DNA of 64,000 nucleotides, taken from contig CM036239.1 in NCBI GenBank assembly GCA_020698575.1, positions 48,635,763-48,699,762 of the forward strand, given 5' to 3'. This document shows positions 50,265-62,740 of the stretch, one piece after another. Positions within the stretch are counted from its first letter, which is position 1. Each line of letters opens with the position of its first letter. A program made the translations under genes and the position numbers. Under the pieces are notes generated by a model. It did not search any database and was not told the origin of the DNA. It saw only the letters and a list, made by a program, of their open reading frames with translations. This DNA is from Bostrychus sinensis (Eukaryota > Chordata > Actinopteri > Gobiiformes > Eleotridae).

Positions 50265-50331
50265 TGGGTTACTTTACAAAAGGACGTTGTTGTCGCTCAT
50301 TTGTTCGTCTGTTTGGTCCGAGTCAGATAAA

Positions 50332-50337
50332 AATAAA
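50332..50337 (+). promoter_or_regulatory. Possible polyadenylation signal AATAAA
   Basis: A canonical AATAAA lies 68 bases after the stop. Such hexamers are common in this AT-rich DNA and ANO mRNAs usually have longer 3' UTRs, so this may not be the site used. The first 300-400 bases after the stop have no recognised repeat and are the likely start of the 3' UTR. Confidence 0.25.
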
Positions 50338-50699
50338 CTATTAAGTCTCTGCAAAATGGACGCTTTCTACTCAAGACTGTTTGAATATATGTTTTTTGTA
50401 TAAATAGTGAGGCAGATTAGCTTCATAGCGTAGACAAGCAATAATGACTTTAATCGGCCGAAGTACTGATCTATAGTGACTTGGAGAGAGAATGGGGGTA
50501 ATGTAAAGAGCATTCGACTGTGGCCATCAGGAGCCATGTATGAAAATCACTGTTTTGTGACAATAACGACCTTAATGTATATTATATCAAGCCGACAGTA
50601 GCAAATATTTAGTCTTGTTTTGTAAACCTCATAGATGTTTCTATGGATGCGGATTAGTGCCACTTCGAAAAAGGTTTTGGAGGTTAGTGAGAACACTGA

Positions 50700-51110
50700 G
50701 AATGAAGTCAGAATATTGAAAAAGCACTGTCTAAAGAAAAAAAGTTGGGATTTCTGACATTAAAGTTGCAGTTTTGATTATAAGATAAAAATGTGGAGAA
50801 AAAGAATATAGAAAAACAATTCTGACAAAAAAAGTCTGAATTTTAAACAGACAGAATTCTGAGAGTAAAATTATATTTTGAAATGAAAACGTAACTCAGA
50901 ATTGAGCAAAAACAAAGTCTAACTTTGAAGTAAAAGCGATAATTCTGAGAAGTCAAAAAGTCACACTTTTTGATACACAGATTAAACTAGAATATCAGGA
51001 AAAAAAAAAAAATTCTAAAACTGCAAATCCTGAGAGAAAAGTTAGAATTTAAGAAAAAAGTAATTTTGACCAAAAAAAAAAAAAAAAAAAATTCAGAGGG
51101 GTAGCAAAAA
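50700..51110. repeat. Degenerate A-rich minisatellite (AGTCAGAATTCTGAG-like units)
   Basis: Imperfect units of AAAAGTCAGAATTCTGAGA recur about ten times with A-runs between them. It could lie in the 3' UTR. Confidence 0.7.
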
Positions 51111-52344
51111 CATCCAAAACTTTAAAATATTTTCACAAATATTAAAGCTCTGTACACTACTTTATAAGGGTTCAAACGTTGTATTCTTGTTGTATTGAGT
51201 TCTTAATGCTAATATAAGTAATACATCCAAGATCTTTCTTTTCAAAGTTTCAGAACCCTAATCCTCTTCCATATTTTTTTTCTGCTATAAGCTGACTAAA
51301 CATTATTTTATGTTGTGGTGATTTATCTGAAATGGTATTTTCAGAAGTAAGATTACTACTGCTGATAACTGCTTATCAATATTTGGACGATATGCCAATG
51401 TGGTGCACTGCCACCATAGACTCCAGTCCAAGCTTTAGTGATAGAGATACTGTAGGGTATTTTCTTGTTAGCCATAGACTTTTACACACATCCAGACTGT
51501 AGACCATCTTTAAACTGAAAGTTACAATGTTTAACTTGTAAATATAAGTTTTCAGTGAAGACTTCACTGACATTCCTTTATTCTGAAGCACCACACTGTA
51601 CTCACACATTCCTCAAGGTCAGTGATGGCGCTAAACTTATTGATTACACTGCCGTACTCTGGTCACCAACTGCTGGACTGTTATGTGCACAACAATTGAG
51701 CTAGCTTTGCCTGTTAGCCAAGAATCTCACTCCCAGATTTGTAATGGATAAATGCTGTCATTTCCCACTTTGGGTCAGTCACTCACTCTATTTGTATTTG
51801 GGTGGTTGAACATTTTTTCCATAATCATTTGAAAAGTTTTGCTAAATTATGTTTTTCCCCTCCAAAATTCAGTCAGCATTGCATCATGGGGCCTACTACG
51901 AAACCTGAAGTTCTGAAACTTGAAGTTTCAGAAAGAAGTTGTTTGTCATTTCTTTTGTATTTTAACATTTATCTGCAAAATGGCCTGTGGTGGGACTGTA
52001 ACATTTTTAAAAATACAGAATACAAACATTTCCAAAATGTGTCAGTAGTGTCTGGAAAAGTTCATTAAGTGTTTGACATAATGTCATAAATTTGTACTTT
52101 ACTAAAAGTTTAATCTTTAATCTTAATCAAAACAGTGTCCTGTGGTGTGATATGAAAGATCAGTTTTTTAAACAGGCAGCTGCAACAAACCCTACAGGAG
52201 CCATCTGTCATTTACAGAGCAGACAGACCTCTGGAGTTAAGGCTGAGAGCTAAAGGTCAAAAGGAACTTTTATTATACTTTTTTTTTTTAAATCCTAATT
52301 TTCTCTATACATGTTTAATGTTTACCTTTTGGTGTGACAGATAT

Positions 52345-52525
52345 ATGTGAAAAATGACACCACAGGACAATGTCAAAAAAATTGAAATAATATACTTATG
52401 CTTAAAATTATGAATTGCTTATGAAAAACTCTCTATACACTTTTCATATGACTGATTTAAATTTGAAATTATTGTTTAATATTCTTTGCTTTCAACCTCA
52501 AAGTTGTGTTAAAAAGGTACACTTC
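52345..52525. mobile_element. Second, inverted copy of the 2901-3068 MITE family
   Basis: Reads ACAGGACAATGTCAAAA, AATTGCTTATGAAAAACTC, TACACTTTTCATATGA and CCTCAAAGTTGTG in the order expected of the inverse of 2901-3068. The GC-rich termini are eroded. Confidence 0.55.
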
Positions 52526-54614
52526 CGAATGTCAACCACCTATTTTGTAAAACATTGCTGTTTATGCTAAATTGCCATTTATCTATCTATCATCAAACAA
52601 AACAATTACTGATATCCAGTTATTATTTTATTATGTTGCATCTTTATTTTCCTATGGTTACGTATAGAGTGGATAATAAATATTCCAAAGACTTCTGTGC
52701 TTCTACAAAATGTCTGCCATCTTGGGTACGGCAACAAACAACATTTGGTCTCCATTCAAATCAGAAAACTATTACTGTAACTTCCTACTGCTGTTATTGG
52801 CTCCTGCATGGAGACAATTATTTAGCTCTTCAAACAAAGCTGGTTTTGTTTGTTTAAGAAAGGTGTATGATTGACACATTTTGGGCAGCGACACAAATCG
52901 GGGAGTGACGTCTGTGTAATCTGCCACTGTGTTAGCAAAACAGCCTACAAGCTAACTACAGGCTAACAAGCTGTGTGTCCTGTATAATGAATAATATGTC
53001 TCTGTCTGACTGTTAACTATGAATTTACTTCACTTTTAAACTTTAGGACATGGACAATCAAATAGATACGGTGCAATGTATTTTTACTGGCTTCTGTTAC
53101 AGAGAATAACAAGTGTTCCTCCTATTGATACTACATTTGTATTTAAATGTGTAAATGTTTTGTGTTGGCTTTTCTCCTTTTTTTCTGATTTTATTGATCT
53201 TTTGGCCTTCTCTTCTCTCTGAGACTAACATAGAGACTATTGAACACACAGGCAGGTTTCTGTGCTTGCTAGAATGTTTTGTAAAATTGTTAATGTTACA
53301 GCAATATATATTCAGAGATGTACATATATTATATATTTGTAATAATCTCAGGTATTGCGTTCCTTATGTAGACTGCTGTATCATTCCTTTGACTTTAGTT
53401 CATGTAAGAGTAAAAAAAAGTTTATGCCTGGGTTTTGGTGTTTGGTGTTTTGTTATGTTTTCACACCAGTGCTATGCTCTGGACTTTTTCCCTGATTCTC
53501 TCTGAGCTCACTCTCCTCTCCCCCATCACCACCTCATTAGCATAACAATTTCAATCCTCTTTGCCCATCACCTCAGCAGCAGCAGCAATATTTTCCCCCA
53601 TCTCCACTTGAAGTAATCATGGTTAAAAGAAAATATATGTTCATTTCCCCCAAACACAACATAACAAATATCAAAATACAAGTGTAAATGTCATGGTGGG
53701 TGCTCCCTCACACTCAAAGTCCACACATGGTTGGCACCAGCTTCAGTGACAGTGCCAAATACAGTAAATTCTCACAGGACTTTTACAACACAACCAACAA
53801 ATTCAACATCTTCATCTGCGACAGTACAAAACAATTCCATCATGACAGAATGATTACAGTACAATAGGATCCCTTTTGGCAACTGAAATGCCTCAACACT
53901 CAATCTTTGTTTTTGTACTCCTGTGCAAATATGGCTTCTGTCTCGCCAACAACAGGAAACGTCTTCTCCCTTCTCCAACCCAGCAGATGTAAATAATACT
54001 AACATGCTGTCAGACAGTGCAGCACATCTTGTACTTATTTGTTTCTATAGACAGAACCTAAACATCAACATATGAGTCCATTCTCACACTGATGGGATAC
54101 ATTAGAGCTGATCTACAGCAGCTGTGGATGTGGGCGGAGCTACATTCACACTGTAAACCGCATTATACGACCATCGTTCCTTAAACTTTAACTGGAGTTG
54201 AGATGAATGTTATGGGTTTGGCTGTAATGTTTTAGACTCAGCGGTGAATGAAAGCACAAAGAAATCTGTTACAGGAGTTTGGCAGAGTGCTCTGAAAAAT
54301 GTTCAGTTACCTGCATTTGAAGTAATGTAATTAGGGTTATTTGTGCTATTGTTTTTGCTTTTTTCAAGAATTTCCTGTAAGCTGAGTGAGGTCAAGTAGT
54401 GTAAGGAAGTTTGAGGCACACTCAATGTGTCTGCACATTTACTGTGTTTATTAAGATGTGAAGCTGGGTAGTAGAACACACACCACTTCAAATATGGGCT
54501 TCTTTATTTCTCAAAGTTGTGTTTCTCCGTGCTTTAAAGAGCTGATGCTCAAAAGTTTGAAAATAAAAATAGAACACAATCGTCCAACCTTTTGTAGATC
54601 TGCCCATAACACTG

Positions 54615-55115
54615 CACTGTAAAAAATATCTGTAGATTTCATGGTAAAAATCTGTAAAATCTCAACAGTAAAAGAACGTAATTGATATATTGGTAAAATA
54701 CTGTTTTGCTTACAGTAATTAACTGTATATATATTAAAAATAAGAAAAAAATGTAATTTTTTGTTTTATTTTTGTAATTTATACAGTATAGCACTGTTAA
54801 AATAATTGAGTCCTGTGTTTATTACATTTAACACCTTTTTAAAAGATAATAACTTTAAATTTTACAGTAAATGTTGATTAAAATGTAAGTCGCACACTGT
54901 AAAATATACAGTTAATTTATTTTTTTGAACGATAATAACTTTAAATTTTACAGTAAATAATAATAAAAACTCAAGTCAAAAACTGTAAAAACAACATTTG
55001 TTATAATATTATACTGTAAAATGAAATACAGGCCTCTTGTAATTTTTACGGTAGAATTCTGGCAACCACAGCTGCCAATTTTTTGCCATAAAATTTACAG
55101 ATTTTTTTTACAGTG
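54615..55115 (+). mobile_element. CACTGTAAAAAAT-type MITE, left arm of a long inverted pair
   Basis: About 500 bp beginning CACTGTAAAAAATATCTGTA and ending TTTACAGATTTTTTTTACAG and TG, so its own ends are inverted repeats. The interior is dense in ACTGTAAA and TTTACAGT words. No coding capacity. Confidence 0.8.
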
Positions 55116-55318
55116 TGGCTTAACGCTCCAGAACTGCAAAAATGTGAAACAGCATCAAACTGAAGCAACAGCGCTGCTAACACTCAATATACAATAATAC
55201 ATAGGCAGTAATAAATGGCAGTGGCACCTCGGTAAGAGGACAAAACAAAAATACTGTTATTTATTTGGGTCAAAGACATGAAAAAGTTTATAAGATTAAT
55301 ACATTCCTTAAATATTAC

Positions 55319-55775
55319 ACTAAAAAAAAAATCTGTAAATTTTACGGTAAAAAATTGGCAGCTGTGGTTGCCAGAATTCTACCGTAAAAACTACAAGAGG
55401 CCTGTATTTCATTTTACAATATAATTTTATCACAAATGTTGTTTTTACAGTTTTTGACTTGAGTTTTTATTATTTACTGTAAAATTTAAAGTTATTATCG
55501 TTCAAAAAAATAAATTAACTGTATATTTTACAGTTTGCGACTTACATTTTAATCAACATTTACTGTAAAATTTAAAGTTATTATCTTTTGAAAAGGTGTT
55601 AAACTGTAATAAACACAGGCCTCGATTTTTTTTAACAGTGCTATACTGTATACATTACAAAAAACAAAACAAAAAAATACAATTTTGCCTTATTTTAAAT
55701 ATTACAGTTAATTACCGTAACCAAAACAGTATTTTACCGATATATCAACTACGGTCTTTTACTGTTTTACTGCAT
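55319..55775 (-). mobile_element. CACTGTAAAAAAT-type MITE, right arm (inverted copy)
   Basis: Matches the inverse of 54615-55115 over nearly its full length: AAAAAATTGGCAGCTGTGG, TTGCCAGAATTCTACCGTAA, AGAGGCCTGTATTTCATTTT, TTTTTGACTTGAGTTTTTAT, CATTTTAATCAACATTTACT. Mismatches are scattered. The last ~40 bases differ. Confidence 0.8.
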
Positions 55776-55810
55776 AACTTTTTAAAAAATTGGGGATAAG
55801 GGTTAAACAA

Positions 55811-55837
55811 AATAAATATATATATATATATATATTT
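55811..55837. repeat. (TA)n microsatellite
   Basis: About 11 TA units just outside the right arm of the inverted MITE pair. Confidence 0.85.
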
Positions 55838-56529
55838 ATGTTAGAGGAGGAGAGTTGAAAACCATCTCAAAAAAACAACCTAATGTGGAAGAGGCCTAGC
55901 TTACCAAACGCTGCACTGATTAACAGACACTACAAACTTTCTAATAATAAAGACCTCCCCTTGTATGTTTTCATTGAAGAGTTCCCCTTGTGTGTCCCCT
56001 CCAGCTCTCCGTACCTCACACGCTCTTGCCTCCTGTTGGTGTTGTGTTAGCAGTTTGTGCCTGTGGCTAATTCCTGGCCCTGTCTTGATTTGTCTCAGGA
56101 CTCTGCCAACGTTTACTGTATAAAAACTGAATATTAAATGTTCACACACACACAACACTCTGGAGACTGAAGGCACACAGTGAGAGGCTGTGCTCAGTCA
56201 GTTTATACCCTTTAGCTGGTTATTATGCCAATCATTTCTCAATTAGCTTCAACACAGGATTACTATGAACACAACTAACTCCAGGACAATTGAGATATCA
56301 AACACTGCAGAAAAAGCCACATTGTTATGAAAAGCCCCAAGACAATCTAACTTCAGATGTGGAGAAAGACTCTGACAAGGCAAATGTATAATGATCATAA
56401 TAAGAAATGGGGCTCACTTCAACTTACATGATGCAGTTTCTCAGTGGCCGACCCAACACTTACTCTGACGGAGGCCATGGGTCTATTGCATGTCAGGACT
56501 TAAAAAAAAAAAAAATATATTGGACTTTT

Positions 56530-57130
56530 ATTTTTTAGAGTTTAAAGTTAGAGTTTTATTTCCAGGATATAATAAATGAAATTATATGTACACATATGCA
56601 ATGTACACATGTATAACAGAAACAAACAAACAAACAAAAAAACATGACAAGGCTACCTTATGGAGAAAAAAACAAACAAAAAAGTGAGATAAAAAAAAGA
56701 ACAAACAAACAAACAAAAAACATTTTCACGTTTGCCCGAAAAGGAGTGGGAAGAAGTGCAAACTTATTAAATCCCACCCCTTCTCCCAATATATCAAAAA
56801 TACAATTATCTCCTTCCTGTTTATACTCAATCATGAGTTCTTAATGAACAAACATATTCAACAGACTTTTTCTATACAAACCGTATTATCTTATACAACA
56901 ATACACTTTATTAATGATTTATTAATTACATTTTAAAAATATCTCATTAACCACAAATTCCAAATTAATACCTGTCAAAGGTTTTCATCTGTAAACCTTT
57001 GGAAAATAATTTATTTAAACTGTTTTTTAAATTGTTTCATGTCTGGACATTCCCAGAGCTCCACATTCAAACTATTCCACAAATTCACTCCCTGAACAGA
57101 AACACAAAAACGTTTCCTCTGTCAGAGCCT
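56530..57130 (-). mobile_element. LINE 3' end remnant
   Basis: A minus-strand frame from about 57120 reads RKRFCVSVQGVNLWNSLNVE then LWECPDMKQFKKQFK and a stop. The G-V-x-LWNSL ... F-K-K-x-x-K pattern is the usual C-terminus of non-LTR reverse transcriptases. A 3' UTR of about 450 bases follows, with A-rich AAACAAAC arrays (56617-56720, + strand). The clade cannot be fixed. Confidence 0.6.
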
Positions 57131-59201
57131 GGGTAGAAAACATTAGTGAATGTTTAGCTCATTTATTTAATGTAGTAGCAATTAGCGTCTATGATTAACA
57201 TATAAGCTAAAGGCTAATCTGAAAATCCTACTTTAATAAAAAGACTTTAGCTTTAACTCATTTTATGTCTGGATGCTATTAATTCATAGTCATGATTTAC
57301 CAAATAGGCCTATGTAAACAACCTCCATTACTCTAAGCAAAAAACCTGGTTCTTACTCTTATAGCCCTTTGAGGTCACAGTCATATTTAAAAATATAAAA
57401 CATAAAGATTTTTTTTTATCATTAACCCCTTTTCTCATCATAGAGAGCAAAAGTGAATTCATTTTTATATTTTTAACTCTAAATGCAGTTTGTTTACATA
57501 ATTCCCACATATTTGTAAATAAAACATTAATTATTTACTATTTAAAGACACAAAGTGTTTTTGTTAGTGCAGGGATTACCAGTCCCAGATAGGTCTCTGA
57601 TTTACCCTAACACTGATTTATTACATTTTTTTTTTTGTCTGTTTTTGTGCCATTACAAAAAAAAAAAAAAAAAAGGGCAGAAACTCCTGTTCTTTCTCTT
57701 AAAGCCCTGAAAGGTCTGGGCTCTAGTCACTGTTAAACTATAGGAAATGGAATGAAATTATTTCCTGGTGGTGATGTTTTTTTTTGTTTTTTTTGTGTGT
57801 GTGTGTATTTTTTGGCCTCTGACTGAGAGGGTTACAGAGGAATTAACATGATTTAACATTTCTGTATTGTACAGCAGCAGAGTGAAAATAAATGATTTTA
57901 ATGTAAGTCAATGGGACCAAAAAGGGCTTTAAGAGCAAGAGAGAGAGAGTTTTTTTGTCCAGACAGTCAAAAATTCATTTTTTTTTTCCAGTGGTGATGC
58001 AGAAATTCTAAAATTAATTTATTAATGAACATCTTTGTCAAATACCATCACCCTAGCAAAAGAAATGACAAAATGAGTGCAAAAATACATTTGAAAAGCC
58101 CTAAAAGGAGCCAAGGGGGGCCCTTGAGGGATAAAAAGCCTTTACTATATCATGGCTAGTCAGTTAAAATAGTTGCCGATGTGTTTCGGCTCTTAGGTTT
58201 CCATCAGTGCAAACTACACAAACAACCATTCCTGTTCCAATCCGTTCCTGCTAACGTATAAATGTATGTTTTTTACACTACTCTTGCCTCTAAAACTATG
58301 TGCACCACTTTGAAGACGTCCCTCCTGTGGAAGGGTCTACATACACATTAGCCTGCCCAGCCAGACCGACCCACATTCCCTTGGAAAGCAGGAGGGCCTG
58401 GTTACGCACAGTCTCTTCCCATCGCTTGAATATTCTTCTCGTGAACCTGTTTGCATTTAGTGCTTTCGCTCATCACCTCGTTGTTTCTGCTCAAGTCCTG
58501 GTTGTAGTAAACACAGAGAATAGCGAGGTAAAAGTGGACTGCAGCTCTGGTTCATGTTGCTGTTGGTCTGAATGTGTCTGTGTCCTGAGGCTGTGCTATA
58601 CCTTACCCTCACTGTCACATACACTCTCATATATTCCTCCTCTTCTTTTGCAGTGGGATCAACTGGAAACTCCAGTTGGAGCGGCTCTCACATTCCCTCG
58701 TCCATCCCTCTCCACCTTTGTGTGTTCTCTTAAAAAACTGATGAAAGACTTGTATTGAGTGGTGATGAGGAGACTTTCATGTGTCAGTCTGAGAACAGCC
58801 CCGGGACACACCTACTACACAAACATGTACAGAGACTAAGTGCTGCAAACTCCTGTAGACCCATTATCTGTCATATCCTGCTCTAGTCAGTAAATACTGA
58901 TCCTTTTTTTAGTGAAATACCGATGTAGAGGTGTCCAAAATGATTAAAAAACAGTTGTATAAAAGCATAGTAGCTCTCGTATCAATCAAAGGCCCCCACA
59001 TAAAGGTCAGCCATTGACTCACTGTGTTATATAAGCTGAACTGAGCTTCGTTACAGCCAGTTCTTTTTTCGATGACAGATGCACGAGCAAGCCTTGAATA
59101 GTGCACACAAAGTTATGCAGTGTTTGTGTGGGATCATAGGCTTGGCAGTTGGTTCGCATTGGTTATAGCGGGTCATGAAGCAATCAATAAACTGTTCAGA
59201 T

Positions 59202-59688
59202 CAGAGCCGGCTCTAGGCTTTTGGTGGCCCTAAACAAGATTTTGTTTGTGGGCCAACAAATGACACACACACACATATATAGACAGTATATAATATAATA
59301 ATATAAAGATAAGAAATTAATTCATCACAAATCTCTTACTTTATTTGAACAAGGTCTATTGTAGCAGATAAACCAATAAATTAATAATTTTGAAGAATAA
59401 ATAGAAATAAGCAAAAAAGTGCAAAATAATGAATAAATCACAAACAAAAACTCTTTTTTTTAAATCTCCAATTCTTCACTCCTAAATTTTCCTTTAGGAC
59501 ACATTTGAGTCTTAATTATTACTTGGGTTTAATATTATAAGTTGCAAATCAATATGAACTTCACAAATACCACTAGTAATTGAAAATGAAAACATGAATG
59601 CAGTCAGAACCTTTCCAATCAAGTGGCCCCCCCAGTGGTTGTGGCCCTAAACAACCGTGTAGAGTGTTTGTGCCAGGAGCTAGCCCTG
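59202..59688. mobile_element. Probable hAT-type MITE
   Basis: Left CAGAGCCGGCTCTAGG and inverted right CAGGGCTAGCTCCTGG are similar terminal repeats, and GGCCCTAAACAA occurs near both ends. Flanking 8-mers GTTCAGAT and GTTATGAC match at five of eight bases only. Confidence 0.5.
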
Positions 59689-59991
59689 GTTATGACTGAC
59701 CATCCAGAAAAGATGACCCATCCTCTGGAGCAATGGTCGGCCATGGAGCAGAGCCCTAAGGACCCCTCTGCCAAGGTCCTGGTCAGGAGTACCTGGCTTG
59801 AAGATTAGGCCCCAAACACACTGCATGAGTTCATCTTTTTTTTAGGCTTTATTGACAGACCGGAAATTGGGGAGAGACATTTTGCAAACAGTAGGAATCC
59901 ATACTATACCCACAACACTGAGGCAGGCTGTAGTTGCCTTATTTTCTTACTAGCAAACAAGTTTTCTAGATTGCAGCCTAGGCCCGAGGTC

Positions 59992-60463
59992 TGCAACCTT
60001 CTGAAGCCAAAGAGCCAATTCTTGCCCAAAATATAAAACGTGCATCTATGAAGAGCCACAACCAATTTTAATGCACAAAAGTTGCTTAGTCTATAACTGA
60101 AATATAGCCAATTAATTATTGCAAACTAACAAAGAACTGTGTTAAATACTCTACTGATTACCTTTTAATAGGCCACTAAACAGCAGTGTAATACAGGAGC
60201 CATGCACACTCTGAGAACTGGAGTTACATCTAGTAACTATTTTTGCACTTCAGATCAGCCAATGCACGCACTCCACAGCCATAACACATTCTGAAAAACA
60301 GGGAGGATGTCGTTTTTTCCCCCCAAATTGACAAGATGATGCAGATGTAGGTTGTTTGAAAGCCACTGTGTACTCCTTTATTGACTTCACATAAACAGAT
60401 GTCGGATGCCCAAAGAGCCGCAAGAGCATGTGGCTCTAAAACCATAAAACCATAGGTTACAGA
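59992..60463. mobile_element. Probable hAT-type MITE (GGTCTGCAACCTT ends)
   Basis: Begins GAGGTCTGCAACCTTCTGAA and AAAGAGCCAATTC. It ends AAAGAGCCGCAAGAGCATGT, GGCTCTAAAACC and ATAGGTTACAGAT, a known style of fish hAT termini. Boundaries approximate. Confidence 0.5.
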
Positions 60464-61056
60464 TGTGTGCAGTGTGTTTGGGGCTTAGCCTACTGGGCTT
60501 TTTTTCGTTCTTTGATAAAAACCCACCTGAGCACGAGGAGAAAATAGAAAGACCCAGCAGAGTCCAGGCACTGAACCACTACCATAGCACAGACTGAGGG
60601 TCCTACTCCTACTCTGTAAAGAAAATGTCTGGATCTGACTGCCAAGGTTAGCTGACTGTTTGATTTGTTATTAGGAGACAGGGATGTAACGATTTTTCAT
60701 AAATTGGCTAAAAATCAATGCAAAAGAGAGAAATTTTGAACTGGTGCAGAAAAAAAAAGACTTGCTATGTCCTTTTAAAACTGTTTGGATTTCTAATGGT
60801 GCGTAATCTGGCTCACATGTTTGGAGCTAGCCATAATTACTTGACCATTTTTCTGAAGAAACACATAAATTTATATCAAGTTTTAGTTTACAGGACTTGT
60901 AAAATAATTAGCCTGACATGCCGGAAACATGAAAAGGCTGTACAAGAGCTTCATTACTCAGAGCGGATCATAGGAGACAGAGGAGCGCACACGGTGCCCT
61001 CATTCACAAAGGAATAACAACAAGCCCAGGGCGGATGGCAAGAAAGACTGCAGCAC

Positions 61057-62740
61057 CTGTTTAGTAAGTAAGTAAAGTTTATTTATAGAGCACTTTTCAT
61101 AGATAAAATCACAATCAAGTGCTTTACAAAGTGCAATCATAATAATAAACACATACAATCAATAAAAGTAAAAGGTCAAAACAAAGCCCAGTTAACCAAA
61201 AACTTGTTTAAATAAAAGTGTCTTAAGCTGCCTTTTAAAAGAATCGACAGAGTTGGCCACACGGAGGGACAGGGGCAGGGTGTTCCAGAAGTCTGGGGGC
61301 TACAGCCTGAGACAGGTCTCCCTGGGTTTTATAGCGAGTCTTTAGGACCTTTAAAAGACTCTGGCCGGAAGATGGGAGGGCCCGGCCTGGGGAGTAGGGG
61401 AACAACAAATCAGCAATATATTGTGGAGCTTGTCCATTTAAAGCTCTAAAAGTTAAAACCAACATTTTAAAATCAATACGACATTTGATGGGAAGCCAGT
61501 GTAGGGAGGATAAAATGGGTGTGATGTGTGTCCTTCTGCCAGATCCTGTTAAAAGCCTTGCAGCATTTTGAACCAATTGGAGACGAGTAAGAGCAGATTT
61601 GTTAAAACAATTAAAAAGAGAGTTACAGTAATCTAAACGAGAAGAAATAAAAGCATGAATAACCTTCTCAAGATCTGAGTCTGATAAAATTGCCCTTAAT
61701 TTTGCAATATTTCTTAGATGGTAGAAACAATTTCTGACCAAACGTCTACAGTGGCGGTCCAAAGACATTGACTGGTCAAACCAGACACCAAGATTTCTGA
61801 TGCTCGGCTGGACAGAGGAGCTCAGAGAGCCAAGGTGTTGAACGATTGATGGGGTTATATTTTCTGGGGCAACAATTAGGGCTTCAGTCTTTTTTGTGTT
61901 TAGTTGGAGACAGTTACTAGCAAGCCATGACTTAACACAAGAAAGACAATCCAATAAATCCATTAGTTTGTGGAACTCAGAATCATTGAACGAGCAATAC
62001 AACTGTATGTCGTCAGCATAAAAAAGGTAAGACACATTGTTAAAATTGTTCAAAATCTTTGCAAGTGGGCTGATGTACATTAAAAACAACAGTGGACCTA
62101 GGACAGATCCCTGGGGGACACCATGCAAGAAAGGAGTGGCTTCAGACATAATACCATTAGCATATACAAAAAAGGTTCTGTCACTTAAGTAAGAGGTAAA
62201 CCACTTTAAAACGGGCCCAGCAATACCGTACTCTTTTTCCAATCTGTCAAGCAGCATTTTGTGGTCCACTGTGTCAAAAGCTGCTGATAAATCCAAAAGA
62301 ACCAATACTCTACCTTCCAGAGTCGGCAGCCATCCGTACATCATTAGACACTTTGAGCAGAGCAGTCTCAGTAGAGTGCATCTTTCTAAAACCAGACTGA
62401 TACTTATCAAGAAGTTTATTGTTATTTAGAAAAGCTGTCAGTTGCTCAGCCACTACCTTCTCCATGACTTTTGAGAGGAAGGGCAATTTTGATATTGGCC
62501 TATAGTTGCAAGGCTCCGCTGGGTCCAGATTGGGCTTTTTTAAAATGGGGCTTATCACTGCCTGTTTATAAAAGTTTGGGACAGTTCCAGTGGAAAGTGA
62601 CAAGTTAATCATTTTGACAACAAGAGGAGCAACAAGATCGATTACTTTAAAAAACAAAGAAGTTGGTAATATATCCATATTGCTTTGTTTAACATGGTTC
62701 AGAAAGTAGCTTGATGTTAGCAGCAAGCTAAATGAAAGCT
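61057..62740 (-). mobile_element. L2-type LINE, 5'-truncated, reverse transcriptase with frame breaks
   Basis: Non-LTR reverse transcriptase on the minus strand. Segment 62726-62310 reads SPILKKPNLDPAEPCNYRPI, QSGFRKMHSTETALLKV. Segment 62410-61235 continues in another frame with LLDLSAAFDTVDH, GVPQGSVLGPLLFL, the catalytic YADD, RLDYCNSLF, LQLVQNAARLLTG and SLHWLPIKCRIDFK, the L2-clade signature. A break at about 62310 separates fingers from palm. A second at about 61290 moves the end into a frame reading FWNTLPLSLRVANSVDSFKR. The endonuclease is absent. The 3' UTR ends in a short TTAC repeat (about 61063-61076). Confidence 0.9.

Noticed and set aside
1274..50264. Assignment as ano1 (TMEM16A)
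   Set aside because: TM1 and the WRQK loop exon look ANO1-like, but most paralogue-specific positions and the PDZ-type C-terminus match ANO2. I hold about 70-75 percent confidence in ANO2.
58300..58758. 152-codon open frame on the + strand downstream of ano2, with an acceptor-like TTTTGCAG at about 58654
   Set aside because: The protein resembles nothing I know, contains low-complexity stretches, and no partner exons were found. It could be part of a non-coding transcript, but that is not supported.
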